NCBI RefSeq assembly: GCF_900112425.1
Contig: NZ_FOLP01000003.1
Coordinates: 186,001-250,000, forward strand
DNA length: 64,000 nt
Reading direction: 5' to 3'
DNA from: Variovorax sp. OK212
Lineage (GTDB): Bacteria; Pseudomonadota; Gammaproteobacteria; Burkholderiales; Burkholderiaceae_C
Positions 8,641 to 17,317 of this stretch are shown here, one piece after another. How positions within the stretch are numbered: position 1 is the stretch's first letter; each line of letters starts with the position of its first letter. Position numbers and translations under genes: made by a program. The notes under the pieces were generated by a model. The model saw nothing but the letters and a program-made list of their open reading frames with translations, was not told where the DNA came from and ran no database searches.

Positions 8641-9506
8641 GGCATGGTTGCGCGGCGGATGGGAATCAGCAGGTCGGTGCGCAGTTCGGCCTGCGTGGCC
8701 GTGCGCGGCGAGTTCAGGTAGTGCTCCAGCGTGGGCCGGTCGTCCGGCTCGTAGCCGCTGGCCGGCAGCCAGCGGGCGTGCAGCGTGTTGATGGCCGCGT
8801 CGATGCGGCTGTAGGGGCCCACCAGGCAGTGCAGGGCATAGCGGCCGGCCGGAAGCTCCAGCGTCTCGAGGTCGCCGCCCGCCGGCCACGGTTCGCGCGA
8901 GGCGGCCGCGGCGTAGTACCTGAAGCCCTCGGCATCGTCGGGGTCGCCGAAGGAGGCGCCGAGCCAGGCCGTCACGCCGGCGGTGCCGTCGTGAAGGTCC
9001 GGGTGCAGGTGCGGATGCAGGTGCAGCCGGCGCTGCGTATGGGGAATGGTCGACGGCGGGCCGTGGTGGCGCAGCGCCTGCACGCGCTGCGCCGGGCGCT
9101 CGACGATCCGCACGGCCGGCGCATCCGAGGCCCCCGGGCCGGCGAGCATCGCGGCGTGCATCTGCTGCTGGAACTCGCGCGGCGACTGGCCCGTGAACTG
9201 GCCGAAGGCGCGCGTGAAGGCCTGCGGGCTGTCGTAGCCCGCGGCCATCGCGACCTGCGTGACGCTCTGGCCGCCGGCTTCCAGCAGCCGCGTGGCCAGG
9301 GCCAGCCGCACGCGCCGCACCGTGGCCGCCACGGTTTCGCCCGCGATGCTGCTGTAGACCCGGTGAAAGTGGAACGGCGAGAAATGCGCCAGGCGCGCCA
9401 GGTCTTCCAGCCGGTGCTCGGCCATCGGGTCGGCCACGATGGCCGCGACGACGCGGGCCACGCGTTCCCGGTAGCTTTGTTCTGCGCGGCGTGGGGTCGA
9501 GGGCAT
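8637..9506 (-). CDS. AraC-family regulator with C-terminal GyrI-like effector domain
   Basis: A 289-residue two-domain regulator. Residues about 8-110 form the AraC DNA-binding domain at the N-terminus (RLEDLARLAHFSPFHFHRVY and VAMAAGYDSPQAFTRAFGQF). Residues about 125-287 resemble the GyrI/Rob/BmrR small-molecule-binding domain (LPAGRYALHCLVGPYSRID, GYEPDDRPTLEHYLNSP). This order matches Rob and SbmC-fused regulators that sense lipophilic compounds. It is coupled to the downstream hydrolase through an ATGA overlap, so it probably responds to a hydrophobic substrate or toxin handled by that enzyme (inference). Confidence 0.88.
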   Translation of the reverse strand: MPSTPRRAEQSYRERVARVVAAIVADPMAEHRLEDLARLAHFSPFHFHRVYSSIAGETVAATVRRVRLALATRLLEAGGQSVTQVAMAAGYDSPQAFTRAFGQFTGQSPREFQQQMHAAMLAGPGASDAPAVRIVERPAQRVQALRHHGPPSTIPHTQRRLHLHPHLHPDLHDGTAGVTAWLGASFGDPDDAEGFRYYAAAASREPWPAGGDLETLELPAGRYALHCLVGPYSRIDAAINTLHARWLPASGYEPDDRPTLEHYLNSPRTATQAELRTDLLIPIRRATMP

Positions 9507-9619
9507 GGCCGGAGTTTGCCCGCGGCCGGCCCGCCGTACTTAGCCGGGATTGCGGTTTTGCATTCAGGGCGGCCGGCAGGCTATGCTTATCAATTGTTAA
9601 CAATGACGCTTGCCTCCGC

Positions 9620-10996
9620 ATGTCCCTGCCTCAAGCTTCTTCCCCCGTGGCCCCGACGGCCGCGGCGCCCGGCGTGGCCGACGAATCCTGCGACGTGATG
9701 GTCGTCGGCGGCGGTCCCGCCGGCTCGACCATCGCCGCGCTGCTGGCCCAGCAGGGCCGCAAGGTGGTGCTGCTCGAAAAGGCGCACCACCCGCGCTTTC
9801 ACATCGGCGAATCGCTGCTGCCGGGGAATGTCGAGCTGTTCGAGAAGCTCGGCGTGCGCGACCAGGTCGAGAAGATCGGCATGCCGAAGTTCGGCATCGA
9901 GTTCGTCTCGCCCGAGCACGAGTACCGCAGCTACGTCGAATTTGCCGAAGGCCTGGACAAGTCGCTCGACTCCGCCTGGCAGGTGCGCCGCTCCGACCTC
10001 GACGAGATCCTGTTTCGCAACGCCGCCACGCGCGGCGCGCAGACCATCGAAGGCTGCAAGGTGCGCGACGTGGCCTTCGACGCCGACGGCGCCGTCGTGC
10101 AGGCCGAGATGGACGACGGCGCGCGCCGCAGCTGGCGCGCCCGCTTCGTGGTCGACGCCACCGGCCGCGACACGCTGCTGGCCAACAAATTCCGCTGCAA
10201 GGAAAAGAACCCCGACCACAACAGCACCGCGCTGTTCGGCCACTTCACCAACGCCGAGCGTCTCGAGGGCAAGAAGGAAGGCAACATCAGCATCTGCTGG
10301 TTCCCGCACGGCTGGTTCTGGTTCATTCCGCTGGCCGACGGCACCACCAGCATCGGCGCGGTCTGCTGGCCGTACTACCTGAAGACGCGCGACAAGCCGC
10401 TGAAGGAATTCTTCTACGACACCATCGCGCTGTGCCCGGTGCTGGTGGAGCGGCTGAAGAACGCGACGCTGGTCGACGACGCGGTGCATGCCACCGGCAA
10501 CTTCTCGTACACCAGCACGCACGCCACGGGCGATCGCTACCTGATGCTGGGCGACGCCTTCACCTTCATCGACCCGATGTTCTCCTCGGGCGTGTACCTG
10601 GCCATGACCAGCGCCTTCGACGGCGCAAGCCTGGTGGCCACGGCGCTCGACAAGCCGGCCTCGCTGCCCGCGGCGCGCAAGGGGTTCGAGCTGATGACGC
10701 GCAAGGGCCCGCGCGAGTACTCGTGGTTCATCTACCGCGCGACCAACCCGACCATCCGCGACATGTTCATGCACCCGGGCAACCCGTTCCGCGTGAAGGA
10801 AGGCCTGATGTCGCTGCTGGCCGGCGACATCTACCGCGGCAAGCCGATGTGGCGCGCGCTGGGCATGTTCAAGTTCCTGTACTACGTGATCTCGGTCACG
10901 CACGTGCGCCGCAGCTGGGAAGGCTGGAAGCGCCACCGCTTCAACGTCCGCGACATGGGGGTGTTGAAGGGAGAGACGGTGCTCAAGTCGGATTGA
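9620..10996 (+). CDS. Flavin-dependent halogenase-like FAD oxidoreductase
   Basis: A 458-residue FAD protein of the tryptophan/phenol halogenase family. The N-terminal nucleotide fold is VMVVGGGPAGSTIA (residues 26-39). HIGESLLPGN follows at 61-70. A lysine at residue 90 in GMPKFGIEF aligns, by my reading, with the catalytic lysine of known halogenases. The motif GWFWFIP (231-237) fits the family signature GWxWxIP, and FIDPMFSSG (316-324) fits the second signature. So both the anti-monooxygenase motif and the lysine are kept. The substrate is unknown. The first ATG of the conserved frame was used. No flavin reductase is adjacent, but one is encoded 8 kb downstream. Confidence 0.82.
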   Translation: MSLPQASSPVAPTAAAPGVADESCDVMVVGGGPAGSTIAALLAQQGRKVVLLEKAHHPRFHIGESLLPGNVELFEKLGVRDQVEKIGMPKFGIEFVSPEHEYRSYVEFAEGLDKSLDSAWQVRRSDLDEILFRNAATRGAQTIEGCKVRDVAFDADGAVVQAEMDDGARRSWRARFVVDATGRDTLLANKFRCKEKNPDHNSTALFGHFTNAERLEGKKEGNISICWFPHGWFWFIPLADGTTSIGAVCWPYYLKTRDKPLKEFFYDTIALCPVLVERLKNATLVDDAVHATGNFSYTSTHATGDRYLMLGDAFTFIDPMFSSGVYLAMTSAFDGASLVATALDKPASLPAARKGFELMTRKGPREYSWFIYRATNPTIRDMFMHPGNPFRVKEGLMSLLAGDIYRGKPMWRALGMFKFLYYVISVTHVRRSWEGWKRHRFNVRDMGVLKGETVLKSD

Positions 10997-11006
10997 GCGG
11001 GGCGGT

Positions 11007-12332
11007 TCAGCCCGCCGCTGCCTCGCCAGTGAACTGCGCGTTCTTCCGGGCAATGGCGCGGAACGGCGCGGTGATGCGCGTGTCCGTCGCAACCGCCTGC
11101 CAGTACACGGTGGCCAGTTGGCGCGCGGCGGGCCATTCCTCCAGTGTCTCGATGGTCGAGACCAACCCGCCGGCTGCCAGTTCGCGCGGCGGCAATTCCC
11201 CATTGGTGGCGGCGTAGAGCGTGGGCAGCACGTCGTACGCAGGCGACAGCCGCCAGGTGCCGTTCTCGATGAGCAGCGAGATGTTGCCGTAGTGCCGATC
11301 GGTATTGCCGATGAGCCGGCCAAAGGCTTCGAGGAAGCGCAGCCGTCGTGCGTCGTCCGCGCGCAGGAGCCCGCGCGACGCCATGCGGTTGGCGGTGGCG
11401 GCCCAGTTGTCCATCTTGCCGATGTGCTGAGCGTCGTAGGCCATCAGCGACACCATGCCGACGCGGCCGCTGGCGGTGCGGTCGAAGCGTTCGACTTCCA
11501 GGAACACGCGGCCCGCTTCGATGAACACGCGCGTGGTGGCCGCGGCGATGCCGGCCGCTTGCAGTGTGCGAAGTGCCAGATGCTCGCTGACGAGCAGGTC
11601 GCGCGAGCGCTTGTCGGCAGGCGAACTGCCGGCCGAAGAGAATTTGACGATCACCTGCCGTTCGTCGCGCACGGTGCAGAACTTCGGCTGTTCACCGCCG
11701 GCCGATGAGCCCGGCAAGATGCCCTGCATGGCGCTGTCCGCCATTGCGGGGTAGTCGTTGGCGGTCACTGGCGATGCTGGCCGCGCGGCGATCGATTGAA
11801 AGCGGCGAAACGACTCTCCACCGACCAACAGGCTGCCCGGCAGGTCCTCTCCACAGAGCGACAGCGCTTGAAGCACGTTGTCGTCGCTCCAGTGTTCGGG
11901 GTTGGCGGGCAGGCCGAGTTCGGGATGGCCATGCGCAAAGGCGCGGCCGATGAACCCCTGGGGGCGCATGTCGGAGAGGAACCAGGGCAGCCCGTCGTGC
12001 AGCGCGCTGGGGCCGTCCTGTTCGTCCATCCAGCAGCGGCCCCCTTGCAGCGGCACGATGCGGCCAAAGGCCGACGCGTCACCGCTTGCATCCACCTCGA
12101 TGACCGGCACTTCCGCACCCACGCGTTCGACGTGCCTGGGCGCGACATACATCTGCGAGCGCGCCGCGCCGACCTTCAGGATATCTGCGCTGCGCAGCAG
12201 CGGTGCCAGCGTGCGCGACACGGTCGGCTGGCTGATGTCCAGCCGCGCCCGGATCTCGGCGCTGGAGGCAGCCCCCTGCGAGCGGACGAACGCAAGCGCT
12301 GTTTCTGCCAAGGTCGCGGAGGAGGGGGGCAT
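11007..12332 (-). CDS. yjjJ: HipA-family kinase-like protein with N-terminal winged helix (YjjJ type)
   Basis: A 441-residue protein matching the E. coli YjjJ (HipH) architecture and length. Residues about 5-65 form a winged helix-turn-helix (IRARLDISQPTVSRTLAPLL), followed by the HipA kinase domain. Kinase landmarks are GGEQPKF (P-loop-like), VIVKFSS, the catalytic-loop region LIGNTDRHYGNISLL, and the metal motif LSPAYDVLPT. All look intact. No HipB antitoxin gene is adjacent; the built-in helix-turn-helix may serve autoregulation. The upstream region is strikingly AT-rich with an inverted repeat. It is convergent with the halogenase-like gene after a 10-base gap. Confidence 0.86.
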   Translation of the reverse strand: MPPSSATLAETALAFVRSQGAASSAEIRARLDISQPTVSRTLAPLLRSADILKVGAARSQMYVAPRHVERVGAEVPVIEVDASGDASAFGRIVPLQGGRCWMDEQDGPSALHDGLPWFLSDMRPQGFIGRAFAHGHPELGLPANPEHWSDDNVLQALSLCGEDLPGSLLVGGESFRRFQSIAARPASPVTANDYPAMADSAMQGILPGSSAGGEQPKFCTVRDERQVIVKFSSAGSSPADKRSRDLLVSEHLALRTLQAAGIAAATTRVFIEAGRVFLEVERFDRTASGRVGMVSLMAYDAQHIGKMDNWAATANRMASRGLLRADDARRLRFLEAFGRLIGNTDRHYGNISLLIENGTWRLSPAYDVLPTLYAATNGELPPRELAAGGLVSTIETLEEWPAARQLATVYWQAVATDTRITAPFRAIARKNAQFTGEAAAG

Positions 12333-12345
12333 TGAATACCAAAGT

Positions 12346-12367
12346 GAATAGATAAATTATTCTATTC
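12346..12367. promoter_or_regulatory. Candidate autoregulatory operator of the HipA-like gene
   Basis: Inverted repeat gaataga - 8 AT-only bases - tctattc, centred 24 bases upstream of the HipA-like start codon in an otherwise GC-rich genome. The word gtgaatagata at its left edge (12344-12354) occurs again at 12401-12411, next to the stop codon of the neighbouring gene. Binding by the protein's own winged helix is inference. Confidence 0.55.
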
Positions 12368-12418
12368 TTCATTGGTAAAAGATGGAATATGAATGAATTT
12401 GTGAATAGATACTTCGAG

Positions 12419-13084
12419 CTATCGTTCGGCTGCCCGAACCGCCAGTCGAACGCCCAGGGCGGGGCTGCTGAGCACCTCGATGCCGAGGTCAGTCAGCACT
12501 GCTTGAACGGGGGCCATGGAGGCTTGCGCGAGCACGACCACATCGGCCGCCGCAGCTTTCGCGCGAATCGCTTGCGCCAGTGTCTCGGCATAGCGAACCA
12601 TATCGCCGGCTTCGAAATGAGGCCATGCCTCCGCGACAAGCAACTGGCCCGGCCGCACTGCCACCCCGGCATCCTCTGCCGCTGAAAGAACCAGCGCCAT
12701 CGTCGGCGCCAGCGTGCTTTCCACTGCCGCCACGATCAGCACGCGCCTTCCATGCCGTACCGCGCGGTCGGCCATGGCGCGGTCGATGCGCTGGGCCTCG
12801 AATGCATCGCCGGTGGGCGTGCGCTCGGCGATGGCGCCGATGGTCGAGCAGGTGCACACCACCACCTTCGCACCGCTGGCGGCCGCATCGTGCATCGCCT
12901 GGTGGACGCGTTCGATCAGCGCGGCGTCATCGACGCCGACCACGCGCGCATCGGCCAGCAGGTCTTCGCGCACCACGTGCCGCACGCGCAACCCGGGTGC
13001 CATCTCGCGCACCAGCCGCTCGAAGGTCGGCACATGCACCTGTGCCGTGTGAACGAAGGCCAGGGCGTCGCGCGGGGCGCTCAT
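12419..13084 (-). CDS. Asp/Glu racemase superfamily protein lacking the second catalytic cysteine
   Basis: A 221-residue protein of the Asp/Glu/hydantoin racemase superfamily. The first active-site cysteine region is present (VVVCTCSTIGAI, about residues 70-81). Where racemases have the second cysteine, this protein reads VVVLAQASMAPVQ (about 185-197), without cysteine. So two-base racemisation is unlikely, and a lyase- or isomerase-like reaction of the arylmalonate decarboxylase or maleate isomerase kind is possible. The ATG overlaps the stop of the upstream reductase gene (ATGA). It is the last gene of a four-gene minus-strand unit with a SolA-like oxidase and an SsuA-like binding protein. 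Confidence 0.75.
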   Translation of the reverse strand: MSAPRDALAFVHTAQVHVPTFERLVREMAPGLRVRHVVREDLLADARVVGVDDAALIERVHQAMHDAAASGAKVVVCTCSTIGAIAERTPTGDAFEAQRIDRAMADRAVRHGRRVLIVAAVESTLAPTMALVLSAAEDAGVAVRPGQLLVAEAWPHFEAGDMVRYAETLAQAIRAKAAAADVVVLAQASMAPVQAVLTDLGIEVLSSPALGVRLAVRAAER

Positions 13085-14025
13085 CAGGCGGCCGTGCGGG
13101 CGCGTTGCGCCTCGTAGGCCTTCAGGTGGACGTACGCGGTGCGCAGCACCGTGGGCGCGGGTGACGCGGCGGGCGCCGCGCGGCCCAGCAGGTCGCCCAC
13201 GATGTGGTCGGCCTCGACCGCCGCGCCGCGCACGATGTCCTTGTACATCGAGGCGGTCATCGGCGAACCCGCCGCCGTCATGATGGTGCGCCCGCGCTGC
13301 ACGGCCGGCGCGCGCGGCGCGAAGCCGTTGTGCGTGGCGATGGCGCAGCACTCGTCGAAGATCGACAGCGCCACGTCCTGCCCGCCCGCGGCCACGATGT
13401 CGCCGATGGACGCGCGCATCAAGCTCGTGAGGCCCGCCGCCGAGGCGATGAAGACCCACTTCTCCCACATGTCCTGCATGATGTTTTCGCTGGCCGTGGC
13501 GTCGAATTTCGAGCCCGCGAACTGGGCCGCGATGGCGTCCACGCGCGCCGAGCGGCCGCCGGCGCGTTCGCCGTAGCTCAGGCCGTGCATGTCGTTCAGG
13601 TGCAGCACGCGGCCTTCGTCGTCCAGCGTGGCGGAGATCATGCACAGGCCGCCCAGCACGCGCTCGGCGCCGAAGCGCGCCACCAGCCGGTCGATGTGGC
13701 CCATGCCGTTGAGCAGCGGCAGGATCACGGTGTCGGGGCCGACCGCCGGCGCGAACGAGTCCATGGTCGAGTCGAGGTCGTAGGCCTTGCTGCCGACCAC
13801 CACCACGTCGTACGGGCCGTCGATGCCGTCGGCCAGCACGTGCCTGGGTGCGGGCAGCTGCAGATTGCCGAACGGGCTCTGCACCAGCAGCCCGGTCTTG
13901 GCCAGTTGCGCCGCGCGGCGCGGGCGCAGCAGGAAGGTGACGTCGCGCCCGGCCTCCAGCAAGCGGCCGCCGAAATAACCACCGAGTGCGCCGGCACCCA
14001 CCACCAGAAATCTCATCGCTTTCAT
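13084..14025 (-). CDS. 2-dehydropantoate 2-reductase family protein (ApbA/PanE-like)
   Basis: A 313-residue NAD(P)H-dependent reductase. The Rossmann motif is LVVGAGALGGYFGGRL at the N-terminus, and the ApbA C-terminal domain carries ENIMQDMWEKWVFIASAAGL (about residues 180-199), with the conserved lysine of the family in KWVF. The family includes ketopantoate reductase, but the setting between an amine oxidase-like and a racemase-like gene argues for reduction of another 2-keto acid. A second in-frame ATG lies three codons in. The 69-base gap to the upstream solA-like gene is the longest in the unit. Confidence 0.82.
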   Translation of the reverse strand: MKAMRFLVVGAGALGGYFGGRLLEAGRDVTFLLRPRRAAQLAKTGLLVQSPFGNLQLPAPRHVLADGIDGPYDVVVVGSKAYDLDSTMDSFAPAVGPDTVILPLLNGMGHIDRLVARFGAERVLGGLCMISATLDDEGRVLHLNDMHGLSYGERAGGRSARVDAIAAQFAGSKFDATASENIMQDMWEKWVFIASAAGLTSLMRASIGDIVAAGGQDVALSIFDECCAIATHNGFAPRAPAVQRGRTIMTAAGSPMTASMYKDIVRGAAVEADHIVGDLLGRAAPAASPAPTVLRTAYVHLKAYEAQRARTAA

Positions 14026-14094
14026 CGCCTTCGCTGCTCCTGAGTCGGAAAAAAAGATCGAGCGCGATGATGCGCCCGATCGCGCGAAGCTGCT

Positions 14095-15318
14095 TCAGGC
14101 CGGCGATTTCTCCAGCAGCCGCCGCCGGGCAAAGGGCGACAGGTCGAGCGCGCCGTGCCGGCCCAGCACATGGTCGGCGATGGCGTCGCCCAGCCCGGCC
14201 GAGTGCTTGAAGCCGTGGCCCGAGCAGGCCGAGGCGATCAGCACGTTGGGCAGGCCGTCGAGCGCGTCGATCACGAAGCGGTTGTCGGGCGTCACGGTGT
14301 ACATGCAGGCACGCGCCTTCAGGGCGCGGCCGTCGATCTGCGGAAAGCGGCCCGCCACGCGCTCGCGGTACATGGCGGCGGTTTCCTCGGGGCTCACGTT
14401 GCGCTCGATGGTGTCGGGCGTGGTGGCGTGCACGTACTGCTCGGTCGCGACCTTGAGCGCGGGCTGCGCGGGGTCGGACGACGGAAAGCCGTACATGTAG
14501 TCCTCCTCGCCGTCGCCGTACATCCAGATGAAGATGGGAAAGCGCTCGGGCGCGAAGTCGGCGGCGGCGCTGCCGGTGTCGAACCAGTGCATCACCTGGC
14601 GGTGCACCGAGAAGTGCGCTTGCCAGTCGCTGCGCGCCTGCTGGCCGAGGAACTCGGGCAGCCACGCGCCGGCCGCCACCACGACGCGGTCGGCCGTGAA
14701 GCCCGCGCTGTCGGTGCGCACGCGCACGGTGTCGCCGTTGCCCACGGGTTCCACCGCGCGCACGCGCTCGCCGGTGCGCGTCTGCGCGCCCGAGGCGCGG
14801 GCCACGGCCAGTTGCGCGCCGATGGCGTCCTCGGGCCGCACGAAGCCGGCGTCGCGCTCGTGGTAGCCGAGCTCGTCGCCCTGCAGGTGGAACTGCGGAA
14901 AGCGCCGGCGGATGCCGGCCGCGTCGAGCACCTCGTGCGCGATGCCGAAGCGCTCGGCGCAGGCGATGGTGCCGCGCACGAAGTCGGTCTTGCCGTGGTG
15001 CGCCGCGGCGCCGTCGCGCGGGCCCAGCACGAGGCCGCCGGTGGTGGTCATCAGCGGCTTGCCGGTGCGCGCCTCGAGCTCGCGCCAGATGGCGTGCGAG
15101 CGCTGCACGAAGGGCGCGTATTCGTTGCCCTCGCCGATGGCCAGCCGGGTGATGCGCGAGTCGCCGTGCGAGGAGCCCAGGTCGTGCGGCGGCGCGAACT
15201 GGTCGATGCCCAGCACGCGCGCGCCGCGTTGCGAGAGTTGGTAGAGCGTGGCGGCACCGAGGGCGCCCAGGCCGACGACGATGACGTCGTAATGAGAGGA
15301 AGAGGTCGGGAGTGTCAC
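14095..15318 (-). CDS. solA: N-methyl amino acid oxidase, SolA / monomeric sarcosine oxidase-like
   Basis: A 407-residue FAD-dependent DAO-family oxidase. The dinucleotide motif is VIVVGLGALGAATLYQLSQR. The segment SSHGDSRITRLAIGEGNEYAP is the SolA/MSOX flavin-contact region, and CMYTVTPDNRFVIDALDG is the C-terminal FAD block. The covalent-flavin cysteine lies in the C-terminal SACSGHGFK. Such enzymes oxidatively remove N-methyl groups (N-methyltryptophan, sarcosine). It starts with GTG 15 bases after the stop of the binding-protein gene, so an imported N-methylated compound is a plausible substrate. Confidence 0.86.
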   Translation of the reverse strand: MTLPTSSSHYDVIVVGLGALGAATLYQLSQRGARVLGIDQFAPPHDLGSSHGDSRITRLAIGEGNEYAPFVQRSHAIWRELEARTGKPLMTTTGGLVLGPRDGAAAHHGKTDFVRGTIACAERFGIAHEVLDAAGIRRRFPQFHLQGDELGYHERDAGFVRPEDAIGAQLAVARASGAQTRTGERVRAVEPVGNGDTVRVRTDSAGFTADRVVVAAGAWLPEFLGQQARSDWQAHFSVHRQVMHWFDTGSAAADFAPERFPIFIWMYGDGEEDYMYGFPSSDPAQPALKVATEQYVHATTPDTIERNVSPEETAAMYRERVAGRFPQIDGRALKARACMYTVTPDNRFVIDALDGLPNVLIASACSGHGFKHSAGLGDAIADHVLGRHGALDLSPFARRRLLEKSPA

Positions 15319-15333
15319 GTGCGAGGGGCGGCG

Positions 15334-16302
15334 TCAGACGAGGTTGAGGTCGAGGAAGGCGTCCTTCACCTCGATGGGTTTGGGAATGAGCTTGAGCTGC
15401 GCGAACACATCGGCCAGGCCCTGCTGTTCCTTCGCGATGGCGGGCGTGAGCGCAACCACGCCATATTGCCGCCGTTCGGTGGCCAGCGCCAGCACCTTGG
15501 GCTCGACCTTGAGCTGCGGCGCCAGCGTGGCGACCACGTCCGCCGGGTGCGCCTGCGCCCATTCGTTGGCCTTGCGCAGCTCGGAGAACACGGTGCGCAG
15601 CAGCTCGGCGTTGGCGCGCGCGAAGCCGGGCTGCGCGAAGTGGTAGGTGCGGTTGCCGCTCAGGCCGGTGCCGTCGAACAGCACGCGCGAGTCGGTGGCG
15701 AGTTGCGCCGCGGCCAGGAACGGGTCCCACAGGCCGATGGCCGCCACGCTGCCCGACTGGTAGGCCGCGATGGTGTCGGAGGCGGTGACGATGTAGACCG
15801 GCTCGATGTCTTCATAGCGCAGGCCCGCGGCCTCGAGCGCGCGGATCAGCACGTACTGCGTGTTGTAGCCGCGGCCGGTGACGACCTTCCTGCCCTTCAG
15901 GTCGCGCACGCTGCGAATAGGCGAGTCGCGCGGCACCAGGAAGCCGACGCCGCGGGGGTAGGGGCTTTCGGCCGCCAGGTATGCGAGGCCCTTGCCGCTG
16001 GCCTGCTGGAACACGCCGATGCCGTCGGAGGCATGGCCGAAGTCGATGGCGCCGGCGGCCAGTGCCTCCGACAGCTGGCTGCCGCCGAGGAACTCGGCCC
16101 ACTCGAGCTTCACGCCGGCCGGCGCGAGCGCCTTCTCGAGCTGGCCCGTGCCCTTGAGGATGTTGAGCGTGTTGAACTTCTGGTAGCCGATGCGCAGGGT
16201 CGTGGCGCGGCCCTGGGCGAAGAGCGGGGTGGCGGCCGCGGTGACGGCGGCAGCGGTGCCGGCACGAAGGAGCTGGCGGCGGGAGAGCGAAAGGGTGTGC
16301 AT
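15334..16302 (-). CDS. Second SsuA-type sulfonate/taurine ABC substrate-binding protein
   Basis: A 322-residue binding protein with a twin-arginine-like signal (SRRQLLRAG, then an Ala-rich stretch ending LFAQG). The mature N-terminus TLRIGYQKFNTLNIL and the motif [13 protein letters not shown] are SsuA-like, and it resembles the protein at 1376-2362. There is no permease or ATPase gene beside it; it may share the ssuBC machinery or that of another importer. It heads a minus-strand operon with SolA-, ApbA- and racemase-like genes and is divergent from an amino-acid importer. The ligand is unknown; an amino- or N-methyl-sulfonate is one possibility. Confidence 0.85.
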   Translation of the reverse strand: MHTLSLSRRQLLRAGTAAAVTAAATPLFAQGRATTLRIGYQKFNTLNILKGTGQLEKALAPAGVKLEWAEFLGGSQLSEALAAGAIDFGHASDGIGVFQQASGKGLAYLAAESPYPRGVGFLVPRDSPIRSVRDLKGRKVVTGRGYNTQYVLIRALEAAGLRYEDIEPVYIVTASDTIAAYQSGSVAAIGLWDPFLAAAQLATDSRVLFDGTGLSGNRTYHFAQPGFARANAELLRTVFSELRKANEWAQAHPADVVATLAPQLKVEPKVLALATERRQYGVVALTPAIAKEQQGLADVFAQLKLIPKPIEVKDAFLDLNLV

Positions 16303-16470
16303 GGCGAAGGCAAAAGTCCGCGACTGTAGGAGGCGCGGCGCTTCGGCGCCACGAAGCTTTCGTCATTTGCTCATGCGCAAGTCGGCGCTGCATATGCAAG
16401 CGGAATCTGCTTCGTTGGCGAGCGCGGGCGCGCTGCCTAGAGTCGCGGCTTTTCACACCGAAGAGCAGGC

Positions 16471-17304
16471 ATGACCCGCAGCACATTCATCGTTTCGAGC
16501 CTGGCACTGGCCATCGGCTCCTTCACCCTTGCGGGCGCCGCCTGGGCCGACAAGCTGGACGACGTCAGGAAGGCCGGCGTGCTGCGCGTGGCCGCGTTCG
16601 ACGGCAACCCGCCCTTCGGCTACATCGACCCGGCCAGCAAGAAGCAGGTGGGCCACGACATCGACCTGGCCACCGAGTTCGCGAAGAGCCTGGGCGTGAA
16701 GGTCGAACTGGTGCCGACCAACCCGGCCAACCGCATTCCATTGCTGACCTCGGGCAAGGTCGACGTGGTGTTCGCGAGCTTCACCATCACCGACGAGCGC
16801 GCCAAGGCGGTGGACTTCACCACGCCTTACTTTCTGGTGGGCCAGCAGTTCCTGGCGAAGAAAGGCCTGCTGACCGACGCCGCGCAGATCAAGGAGATCC
16901 GCATCGGCACCGAGAAGGGCACGACCATGGAGTCGAACCTGCGCAAGAACTACCCCGACGCCAAGGTGGTGCTGTACGACGATTCGCCCTTTGCGCTGGC
17001 GGCGCTGCGCAACGGCAACGTGCAGGCCATCACCAACGACGGCGTGAAGCTCACGGCGCAATGGAACGCGCTGCCCGACAAGGACAGGTACGAGATTGCG
17101 CCGATCACCGTGTCCAGGGAATACCTGGGTGCCGCGGTGCCCAAGGGCGAAACGCGGCTGCTGGAGGCGCTGAACACCTGGCTGGTGGACAGCGAGAAGA
17201 ACGGCCGCGCGCTGGCCATCTACGACACCTGGTTCGGCCCGAACAGCAAGGCGCCGCTGCCGCGCCTGCTGAAGATCGGCGACCAGCGCGTGGCGGCCAA
17301 CTGA
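16471..17304 (+). CDS. Polar amino acid ABC transporter substrate-binding protein
   Basis: A 277-residue family-3 periplasmic binding protein. A Sec signal peptide ends at GAAWA. LRVAAFDGNPPFGYIDPA and the GHDIDLATEFAKSLGVKVELV segment are the family hallmarks, with ASFTITDERAKAVDFTTPY in the middle. It starts the importer unit and is followed by two permease genes. The divergent intergenic region (168 bases) is shared with the SsuA-like gene. The ligand is not predictable. Confidence 0.9.
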   Translation: MTRSTFIVSSLALAIGSFTLAGAAWADKLDDVRKAGVLRVAAFDGNPPFGYIDPASKKQVGHDIDLATEFAKSLGVKVELVPTNPANRIPLLTSGKVDVVFASFTITDERAKAVDFTTPYFLVGQQFLAKKGLLTDAAQIKEIRIGTEKGTTMESNLRKNYPDAKVVLYDDSPFALAALRNGNVQAITNDGVKLTAQWNALPDKDRYEIAPITVSREYLGAAVPKGETRLLEALNTWLVDSEKNGRALAIYDTWFGPNSKAPLPRLLKIGDQRVAAN

Positions 17305-17317
17305 GGCCGATGCGCAC

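Noticed and set aside
12419..15730. A single very long minus-strand reading frame (over 1100 codons) across the racemase-, reductase- and oxidase-like genes
   Set aside because: Only its last about 220 codons are a real gene. The rest is an out-of-frame shadow of the reductase and SolA-like genes, with Arg/Ala/Gly/Pro-rich nonsense typical of GC-rich DNA.
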